Shown here piece by piece: positions 6,569-13,115 of a stretch of 14,402 bases of DNA; within the stretch, counting starts at the first letter, position 1, and every line of letters starts with the position of its first letter. The notes under the pieces were generated by a model, which was given only the letters and a program-made list of their open reading frames with translations, had not been told where the DNA came from and did no database searches. Source of the stretch: JAJFFW01 sp038531315 (GTDB lineage Bacteria > Pseudomonadota > Alphaproteobacteria > Caulobacterales > Parvularculaceae); the NCBI GenBank assembly GCA_038531315.1, contig JBCBBT010000073.1, forward strand, positions 1 through 14,402. The letters are read 5' to 3'. Made by a program: the position numbers and the translations under genes.

Positions 6569-7094
6569 CATCAATATTTCCGTCGACGCCTCACAAGTCT
6601 CCGCCGGGCTCGCGGAGGCGAGCGCCGAGATTGACCGCATTGCGCGCGACGAGATCGCGCCCGCGGCCGCCCTCATTGAAGACGCCTTCGGTTCGGCGGC
6701 GCGCACAATCGAGACGTCGCTGTCGCGGGCCGCACGGACGGGCTCGTTTTCGCTGCGCGCCCTCGGCCGCGCGCTGACCCGCGATCTGGTGGACAGTCTC
6801 GTGCGCCGCCCGATTGAGGGCCTTTTAACGAACGCCCTCACCGGCGTTTTCGGCGGCGGGCGCGCCGGCGGCGGCTTTGTCGCGCCGGGCGCCTCGTTTC
6901 TGGTCGGCGAGCGCGGACCGGAAATGTTCACGCCCTCCGCCAGCGGAACAATTACGCCGCTTTCCGGCAATAGCGGCGTCACCGTCAACATCGCCTTGCC
7001 GGGGGTCCGGGATGCGGAGGGTTTTCGCCGCTCCGACGCCCAGATCGCCGCGGCGCTCGCGCGCGCCGTCGGGCGCGGCCAACGTAATCTGTGA
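6558..7094 (+). CDS. g11: Short tail tape measure protein (Gp11-like)
   Basis: 178-aa protein. ATG 6558 (MDNNINISVDASQVSAGL) is preferred over an upstream TTG at 6522 whose extension lies inside the chaperone gene. Residues ~1-95 are helical and Ala-rich with repeated amphipathic segments (SAGLAEASAEIDRIA, TRDLVDSLVRRPIEGLL). A Gly-rich hinge follows (GGGRAGGG). The hallmark of tape measure C-termini is then seen: FVAPGASFLVGERGPEMFTP (~115-134) and GTITPLSG. No long coiled coil or peptidase domain is present. Tail length scales with this protein's helical length in siphophages, so the particle should have a short tail, as in RcGTA. The stop is embedded in GTGAGGG, which carries the SD of the next gene. 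Confidence 0.87.
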   Translation: MDNNINISVDASQVSAGLAEASAEIDRIARDEIAPAAALIEDAFGSAARTIETSLSRAARTGSFSLRALGRALTRDLVDSLVRRPIEGLLTNALTGVFGGGRAGGGFVAPGASFLVGERGPEMFTPSASGTITPLSGNSGVTVNIALPGVRDAEGFRRSDAQIAAALARAVGRGQRNL

Positions 7095-7102
7095 GGGCGG
7101 CC

Positions 7103-7735
7103 ATGTCTTTTCATGATGTTCTGTTTCCCGTCGATATCGCGCTCAATTCAGAGGGCGGACCGACGCGGCGCACCGAAATCGTCGCCTTGCGCTCCGGCCA
7201 TGAAGAACGCAACAGCCCCTGGGCCGGATCGCGCCGGCGGTTTAACGCCGGTTACGGCGTCAAGTCGCTGCGCGATATTGAGGCGGTGATCGCATTTTTC
7301 GAAGCGCGTCAGGGCCGGCTCTTTTCGTTTCGGTTTCGCGATCCGTTCGACCACAAATCATCGGCGCTGGACGCGGCCCCGGCGGCGGGCGACCAGCTGA
7401 TCGGGACCGGCGACGGGACCCAAACCGTCTTTCAGCTGCAAAAAACCTATCAGAGCGGGCCCGCCGCCTATGTGCGCGCGATCACCAAGCCGGTCGCCGC
7501 AAGCGTTGCGGTCGCCGTTGACGGCGCGCCGCTGACGCCGGGCGAGGGCTACACGCTCGACCCCGTGACGGGGGCTGTAACATTCGCCGATGCGCCGCCG
7601 TCGGGCGCGCTTGTAACCGCGGGGTTCGTCTTCGATACGCCGGTTCGTTTTGACACGGACGACCTCAGCATTAATCTCGCGGCGTGGAAAGCCGGCGATA
7701 TCCCGTCGATCCCGCTGATCGAGGTGCTTTCCTGA
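7103..7735 (+). CDS. g12: GTA distal tail protein (DUF2460, Gp12-like)
   Basis: 210-aa DUF2460 protein. Family hallmarks run throughout: FHDVLFPVDIALNSEGGP at the N-terminus, TEIVALRSGHEERN and SPWAGSRRRFNAGYGVKS (~25-55), IAFFEARQGRLFSFRFRDPFDHKS, and the C-terminal PVRFDTDDLSINLAAWKAGD. In RcGTA it forms the distal-tail ring between tube and hub. I chose ATG 7103, with GAGGG at 7093-7097 five nt upstream, because homologues start at M(S)FHxV. A GTG at 7091 in GTGA overlap with g11 would add MRAA and cannot be excluded. It ends in a TGATG one-base overlap with g13. Confidence 0.92.
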   Translation: MSFHDVLFPVDIALNSEGGPTRRTEIVALRSGHEERNSPWAGSRRRFNAGYGVKSLRDIEAVIAFFEARQGRLFSFRFRDPFDHKSSALDAAPAAGDQLIGTGDGTQTVFQLQKTYQSGPAAYVRAITKPVAASVAVAVDGAPLTPGEGYTLDPVTGAVTFADAPPSGALVTAGFVFDTPVRFDTDDLSINLAAWKAGDIPSIPLIEVLS

Positions 7736-8634
7736 TGCGCGCGCTTGATCCTGCTTTCGACGCGCATCTGAAATCCGGCGCAACAACGCTTTGTCATTGT
7801 TGGCGGGTGACGCGCCGCGACGGCGCGGTCCTCGGCTTTACCGATCACGACCGCGCACTCGTCTTCGATGGCGCGGCGTTCGAGCCGGAGACCGGCGCCG
7901 ACGGCGCGGCGATGACGGCGAGCGCCGACCTGGCGGTCGATAACACCGAGATCGAAGGGGCTTTACGCTCGGATCGGTTGTCGGCGGCGGATCTTGCGGC
8001 GGGGCGCTATGACGGCGCCCGCGTCGAGATCTGGCGCGTCAACTGGGCCGATGTCGATCAGCGCCTGCTTTTGCGGCGCGGCGTCATCGGCGAGGTGCGC
8101 GCGGCGCGCGGGCCGGACGGGGAAACCTTCGCGGCGGAGATACGCGGCCAGTCCTCGCTCCTCGACCGACCGTCGGGGCGCGTCTATCAACGCCAGTGCG
8201 ATGCGCTTCTTGGCGATGCGCGCTGCGGCGTCGATATCGCCGACTCCGCCTTCGGGGCAACCGGCGTCGTCGCCGCCGTGATCGACGAGCAACGTTTTAC
8301 CGCAAGCGGGCTCGCGGGATTTGAAGACGGATGGTTCGAGCACGGACGGCTCGACTGGACCAGCGGCGCCAATCAAGACCTCAGCGCTTTTGTAAAGACG
8401 CACGCACGCGCCGGCGAACACGCGTCGGTTACGCTCTGGTTGCCGGCTGGCGCGCCGATCAAGGTCGGCGACGCCTTCGCGATCATCGCCGGATGCGACA
8501 AACGCCACGAAACCTGCCGGGACAAATTTTCAAACCTCGTCAATTTTCGCGGTTTCCACCTGATGCCGGGCAATGATTTTGCGGTTTCCTATCCCGCCCG
8601 CGGCGAGGCGCTCGACGGAGGCCGCCGCCGATGA
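7735..8634 (+). CDS. g13: GTA baseplate hub protein (DUF2163/BR0599 type, Gp13-like), probable Fe-S
   Basis: 299-aa hub protein. The N-terminal DUF2163 part shows CHCWRVTRRDGAVLGFTDHD (20-39) and the TEIEGALRSDRLSAADLAAGRYDGARVEIWRVNW region. The C-terminal phage BR0599-like part shows YQRQCDALLGDARCGVD (151-167) and GCDKRHETCRDKFSN with NFRGFH (253-275). Cys155, Cys164, Cys254 and Cys261 match the four-cysteine layout that holds an iron-sulfur cluster in the lambda gpL/RcGTA Gp13 hub proteins; cluster presence here is inferred. ATG 7735 overlaps the g12 stop by one base, with GAGG at 7721-7724. The stop overlaps the peptidase ATG by 4 nt. Confidence 0.92.
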   Translation: MRALDPAFDAHLKSGATTLCHCWRVTRRDGAVLGFTDHDRALVFDGAAFEPETGADGAAMTASADLAVDNTEIEGALRSDRLSAADLAAGRYDGARVEIWRVNWADVDQRLLLRRGVIGEVRAARGPDGETFAAEIRGQSSLLDRPSGRVYQRQCDALLGDARCGVDIADSAFGATGVVAAVIDEQRFTASGLAGFEDGWFEHGRLDWTSGANQDLSAFVKTHARAGEHASVTLWLPAGAPIKVGDAFAIIAGCDKRHETCRDKFSNLVNFRGFHLMPGNDFAVSYPARGEALDGGRRR

Positions 8635-9182
8635 GCCTGCATGAAAAATTCCCCTTGCCCGGCGCGCCGCTAGATGGGGGCGCGCCGCCAGACAAAGACG
8701 CGCCTCTAGATGGCGGCGCCCCGCCGTCGCAGGTGATAGCGGCGGCGCGCGGCTGGCTCGGCACGCCTTATATCCATCAGGCCTCGGCGAAAGGCGCGGG
8801 CAGCGACTGCCTCGGGCTGATCCGCGGCGTCTGGCGCGAGCTTTATGGGGGAGAGCCGGAAAGCCCGCCGCCCTATGCGCCCGACTTTAATGAACGCGCC
8901 CTTGCGCGCGACCAAAGCGAGCCGCTCCTTGAGGCGGCGCGCCGCAATCTCCTTCCCGCCGCCGGCGTCGCCCCGGGCGCGGTCCTGATCTTCCGTATCG
9001 TGAGAAACGGGCCCGCCAAACATTGCGGCATCCTGACCGCGCCTGACCGCTTCATTCACGCCTATGCGGGCCGCGCCGTCATTGAAGGCTGGTACGGACG
9101 CTGGTGGCGCGAACGGCTCGCCGGCGCATTTTTGTTTCCCGCTGTCGCCCGCGCGCCGGGCCCCGCGACCAGAAAGGCCTGA
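8631..9182 (+). CDS. g14: GTA NlpC/P60-family tail peptidase (Gp14-like) with N-terminal repeat extension
   Basis: 183-aa cysteine peptidase expected to cut peptide cross-bridges of the recipient peptidoglycan during DNA entry. The NlpC/P60 core starts near residue 35 (VIAAARGWLGTPYIHQASAKG). The catalytic triad is visible as Cys60 in GSDCLGLIRG, His131 in AKHCGI and His143 in FIHAY. Other family traits are PGAVLIFRI before the His and FLFPA at the end. ATG 8631 overlaps the g13 stop, with GGAGG at 8617-8621, so the long N-terminus is probably translated. A GTG at 8733 would give the bare core. Residues 11-34 are a twice-repeated Pro/Gly/Asp segment not expected from the family. Confidence 0.9.
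   Translation: MSLHEKFPLPGAPLDGGAPPDKDAPLDGGAPPSQVIAAARGWLGTPYIHQASAKGAGSDCLGLIRGVWRELYGGEPESPPPYAPDFNERALARDQSEPLLEAARRNLLPAAGVAPGAVLIFRIVRNGPAKHCGILTAPDRFIHAYAGRAVIEGWYGRWWRERLAGAFLFPAVARAPGPATRKA
8661..8732 (+). repeat. Two tandem 36-bp units in the peptidase N-terminus
   Basis: Units at 8661-8696 and 8697-8732 encode GAPLDGGAPPDK and DAPLDGGAPPSQ. Both contain the rare Leu codon CTA within a ctagatgg motif, unusual in this GC-rich gene set. The tract lies just before the catalytic core and makes an extended Pro/Gly linker-like N-terminus. Duplication is clear at both DNA and protein level. Confidence 0.85.
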
Positions 9183-9185
9183 CCC

Positions 9186-12100
9186 ATGGCGCAATTGATT
9201 ATTTCCGCTGCTTCAACAGTCGCCGGCGCCGTCGGCCAGGCCGGCGTCGGCGCCGCCATCGCGCGCACCGCCGCCGCGACCGCCGCAAGTTTCGCTGCGG
9301 GCGCCGTTGAGCGCGCAATATTCGGTCCTCGCAAACGCACCGTCGAGGGCCCGCGCCTTGAAAGCTTCACCGTCCAGGCCTCGACCGAAGGCGCCGGCGT
9401 GTTGCGCGTTTACGGGCGCGCGCGGGTTTCCGGCCAGATCATCTGGGCGGCGAATTTCAAAGAGACCCGCAACGAGACCACCGAAACACAGGGCGGCAAA
9501 GGCGGCCCTGCGGCGCGCACAACGACCATCGACTATCGCTATTCAATCTCGTTTGCGGTCGGCCTTTGCGAAGGCGTGATCGACCGCATCGGCCGGGTCT
9601 GGGCCGACGGCAAGCCGCTCGATCTGTCGCGCTTTAATTTCCGACTTTATCACGGTACGGAAGACCAGACGCCCGATCCGACAATCGACGCCATTGAGGG
9701 GCGCGCGCCGGCTTTTCGCGGTCTCGCCTATATCGTCTTTGAGGACATGCCGCTCGCTGATTTCGGCAACCGGATCCCGCAGCTCAGTTTCGAAGTTGAA
9801 AAACGCCTCGCCCGCGACGACGACGCCGCGCTTGAAAACGCCGTAACGGCGGTGACGATGATCCCGGGATCGGGCGAGTTTGTCTACGGGACAACGCCGG
9901 TCCTGCGCCAGGAAGGCGAAGGCGTCACAGCGCCCGAAAACGTCCACAACAATGCCGGCGTCGCGGACTTTGCGGAGAGTTTTGAAAGCCTGCGCGCAAG
10001 CCTGCCGAATGTGCGCGCCGTGTCGTTGATCAATGCCTGGTTCGGCGACGATTTGAGGGCCGGTCAGTGCACGATCAGGCCGGGCGTTGACGCGCCCATA
10101 AAAGAAACAACGCCATATGTGTGGACGGCGGGCGGCGCGACGCGCGAGAGCGCGCATCTCGTCAGCACCGTGAACGGCGCGCCGGCTTATGGCGGCACGC
10201 CCGCCGACCGCGCGGTTATAGAAGCAATCCGCACCATGACGGACGCCGGCGTCGCCGTGATGATGCACCCGTTCATTTTGATGGATATCCCGCTCGGCAA
10301 CGCGCTGCCGGACCCTTACGGGGGCGGCGAACAGGCCGCCCATCCCTGGCGCGGGCGGATTACGGCGGGCGCCAATGACGGCTCGCCGGCCGCCGCGGGC
10401 GATATCGCCGCATTCTTTGGAACCGCGCGCCCGGCGGATTTTTCGATTGTGGGCGACACGGTGAGTTACGCCGGCCCCGAGGAATGGTCTTTCCGCCGGT
10501 TTATTCTGCATCAGGCGTATCTCGCCAAAGCCGCAACGCAAGGCGGCGCGCCCATAGAAGCCTTTATCATCGGCTCGGAGCTGCGCGGCGTGACGACGGC
10601 GCGCTCCGGCCCCGGCGCTTATCCCGCCGTCGCCGCCATGATCGCGCTCGCCCATGACGTGCGCGCCGTGTTGGGGCCGTCGGTGAAGATTTCCTATGGC
10701 GCGGACTGGTCTGAATATTTCGGTCATCAGCCAGCGGACGGTTCGGGCGACGTTTATTTTCATCTCGATCCGTTCTGGGCGGACCCGGTCGTCGATTTTA
10801 TCGGCGTTGACAATTATATGCCGCTCGCCGACTGGCGCGACGGCTTTACGCACCGCGACGCCGAGGCCGGTTTTACCGGTCCCCATGAGCGCGCTTACCT
10901 GCAGTCCAATATTGAAGGCGGGGAGGGCTATGACTGGTTTTATCTGAGCGCGGACCATCGCGACGCCCAGACCCGCAGCCCGATTTCCGACGGCGCCTAT
11001 GGGGAAGACTGGATCTTTCGCTACAAGGATTTGCGCGGCTGGTGGGAAAATCCCCATCACAACCGCCCCGGCGGCGTCCGCGATTCGGCGCCGACGGCCT
11101 GGGTCCCGCGCTCAAAACCGTTTCGCTTCACCGAAGCGGGCGCGGCGGCGATCGACAAGGCGGCGAACCAGCCCAACGTTTTCATCGATCCGAAAAGCGC
11201 GGAAAGCGCGGCGCCCTATTATTCGAACCGCACCCGCGACGATCTCGCCCAGCGCCGGTTCATTGAAGCGATCCACGCCTATTGGCGCGACGAGGCGGCC
11301 AATCCGGTCTCGCCGCTCACCGGCGCGGCGATGATCGATATCGACCGGACCTATGTTTATTGCTGGGACGCACGCCCGTTTCCGTTTTTTCCGGCGCTGA
11401 CCGGCGTCTGGGGAGACGGCGGCGCCTGGGCGACGGGCCACTGGCTGAACGGGCGCGCCGGGCGCGCGCCGCTTGATCTTCTGGTCGAGGTTCTCGCCGG
11501 CGACCTGACCGTCGACACGACGGCGCTTGAAGGCGTTCTCACCGGCTACATCATTGATCGGCCGTTATCGCCGCGCGCAGTGATCGATCCGTTAGCGGAT
11601 ATTTTTCAGTTCGACATGGTCGAAACCAGCGGTTTGCTGCGCTTTCAACAGCGCGGCGCAACGCCGTCTGCAGTGATCGCCGGCGGCGATTTCGCCGTTG
11701 GCGACGGCGCGGCCTTCACCGCATCACTGCGCGACGACAACGATCTGCCGGCGGCTTTCCGGCTCGGCTTTATCGATGAGGGCGCCGACTATGGCCCCGC
11801 GGTCGCCGAAGCGCGGGACCCGGCGCTCGCCGGCGCGGCCAATAGCGGGGCCGGCGCAGCGCGCGAGGCCGGCGCTGAAATCGCCGCCGTGATGCCGCCG
11901 CCCGAAGCCGAAGCGCGCGCGCGGTCTATTTTGGCTGACGCCTCGGTGATGCGCGAAACGGCGACCTTTTCACTTGCGCCCTCCGCGCTCGCCCTCGAGC
12001 CCGGCGACACAATTGCACTTGACGCCGGCGACGCCGAAACCGCACGGCTCTTCCGGATCACCGATATCACCGACCGCGCGGCCCGCGAGATCGAGGCGGT

Positions 12101-13097
12101 CCGCGTTTCGCCGTCCGTATACGATGCGCCGACGGCCCCGCTTGTGTTTCGCGCGCCGCAAACGTCGCCGGTGTTCGGCGCACCGATCTGGGCGCTGATG
12201 GATTTGCCGCTTTTCACCGCCGACGCCGACGAGGGCGCGCCCTATCTGGCGGCGTTTTCCGAGCCCTGGCCGGACGGGGTCGCGCTGTACCGCGCGGCGG
12301 ACGGAACGGCGCCGGTTCTGGCGGCGAGCGCGCCCGCGCCGACGCCCATGGGCCGGCTTGAGACCGCCTTGCCGGCGGGCGCTTCGGGACGCTGGGACCG
12401 GCGCGGGCTGCGTTTGCGCCTTAATGGCGGGGTTCTGGCGTCGCGCACCGAGGAGGCGGTTTTCGCCGGCGCCAACGCCATCGCTGTTGAGACGGCGGGC
12501 GGCGGCTGGGAAATCCTTCAGTTTCAGAACGCGGCGCTTCAGCCGGATCAAAGCTGGGTCGTCTCAAGGCTCTTGCGCGGTCAGGCCGGCACTGAGAGTG
12601 AGGCGGCGTCCGGCGCCGCCATTGGCGCGCGCGTTGTCGTGCTCGGCCAGTCGCTCGTTCAGCCCTCGCTCGATCCGTCGCTGCGCGGGATCGGGTTTGT
12701 CTGGTCCGCAGGCCCTGTCAGGGCCGCGCCGGAAAGCGATTTTTATACGGAAAAAACGATTGCGATCACCGCGCGCGGCCTGACGCCCTATGCGCCTGTT
12801 CACTTGTCGGCGCGCCGCGAACCGAACGGCGCGCGGCTTCGCTGGATCCGGCGGACCCGGCGCGGCGGCGACAGCTGGGAAGGCGAGGCGCCGCTTGCGG
12901 AGACATCCGAGCGCTATCAGGTGACGATTTACAACGGCGCGGCGGCGGTCAGAACGGTCGAGACCGGCGCTCCTGAGTATTTCTACGCCAGCGATGCGCA
13001 GGCGGAGGATTTTCCGGACGGCGCGCCCGGCGCCATATCCTTTGGCGTTCGTCAATGGTCCGACGCTGTCGGCTGGGGCGTGGAGGCGCGGTGTTAA
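9186..13097 (+). CDS. g15: GTA host-specificity/megatron tail protein (Gp15-like) with GTA TIM-barrel domain
   Basis: 1303-aa central baseplate protein, about the size of RcGTA Gp15. Order: a hydrophobic Ala/Gly-rich N-terminus (1-45); a hub-like beta region (~50-220); a linker; the GTA TIM-barrel-like domain (~410-750) with EAFIIGSELRGVTT, KISYGADWSEYFG, FIGVDNYMPLADWRDG, FRFTEAGAAAID and YCWDARPFPFFP; then the phage tail protein domain (~790-970) with ALALEPGDTIALD; and a C-terminal beta-rich receptor-proximal part ending VEARC. Glu465 (GSEL) and Glu650 (FTEAG) sit where clan-A glycosidases carry catalytic acids, so a glycosidase-like activity is possible but unproven. ATG 9186 follows the g14 stop by 3 nt with GAAAGG at 9172-9177. 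In RcGTA it forms the tail tip that contacts the cell and guides DNA. It closes the cluster. Confidence 0.95.
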   Translation: MAQLIISAASTVAGAVGQAGVGAAIARTAAATAASFAAGAVERAIFGPRKRTVEGPRLESFTVQASTEGAGVLRVYGRARVSGQIIWAANFKETRNETTETQGGKGGPAARTTTIDYRYSISFAVGLCEGVIDRIGRVWADGKPLDLSRFNFRLYHGTEDQTPDPTIDAIEGRAPAFRGLAYIVFEDMPLADFGNRIPQLSFEVEKRLARDDDAALENAVTAVTMIPGSGEFVYGTTPVLRQEGEGVTAPENVHNNAGVADFAESFESLRASLPNVRAVSLINAWFGDDLRAGQCTIRPGVDAPIKETTPYVWTAGGATRESAHLVSTVNGAPAYGGTPADRAVIEAIRTMTDAGVAVMMHPFILMDIPLGNALPDPYGGGEQAAHPWRGRITAGANDGSPAAAGDIAAFFGTARPADFSIVGDTVSYAGPEEWSFRRFILHQAYLAKAATQGGAPIEAFIIGSELRGVTTARSGPGAYPAVAAMIALAHDVRAVLGPSVKISYGADWSEYFGHQPADGSGDVYFHLDPFWADPVVDFIGVDNYMPLADWRDGFTHRDAEAGFTGPHERAYLQSNIEGGEGYDWFYLSADHRDAQTRSPISDGAYGEDWIFRYKDLRGWWENPHHNRPGGVRDSAPTAWVPRSKPFRFTEAGAAAIDKAANQPNVFIDPKSAESAAPYYSNRTRDDLAQRRFIEAIHAYWRDEAANPVSPLTGAAMIDIDRTYVYCWDARPFPFFPALTGVWGDGGAWATGHWLNGRAGRAPLDLLVEVLAGDLTVDTTALEGVLTGYIIDRPLSPRAVIDPLADIFQFDMVETSGLLRFQQRGATPSAVIAGGDFAVGDGAAFTASLRDDNDLPAAFRLGFIDEGADYGPAVAEARDPALAGAANSGAGAAREAGAEIAAVMPPPEAEARARSILADASVMRETATFSLAPSALALEPGDTIALDAGDAETARLFRITDITDRAAREIEAVRVSPSVYDAPTAPLVFRAPQTSPVFGAPIWALMDLPLFTADADEGAPYLAAFSEPWPDGVALYRAADGTAPVLAASAPAPTPMGRLETALPAGASGRWDRRGLRLRLNGGVLASRTEEAVFAGANAIAVETAGGGWEILQFQNAALQPDQSWVVSRLLRGQAGTESEAASGAAIGARVVVLGQSLVQPSLDPSLRGIGFVWSAGPVRAAPESDFYTEKTIAITARGLTPYAPVHLSARREPNGARLRWIRRTRRGGDSWEGEAPLAETSERYQVTIYNGAAAVRTVETGAPEYFYASDAQAEDFPDGAPGAISFGVRQWSDAVGWGVEARC

Positions 13098-13115
13098 GCG
13101 CGTCTTGTTTGGCGG

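Noticed and set aside
9543..11060. Minus-strand open frame of 505 codons opposite g15
   Set aside because: Arg/Gly/His-rich shadow in very GC-rich DNA; no family motifs, and the plus strand is a strongly conserved gene.
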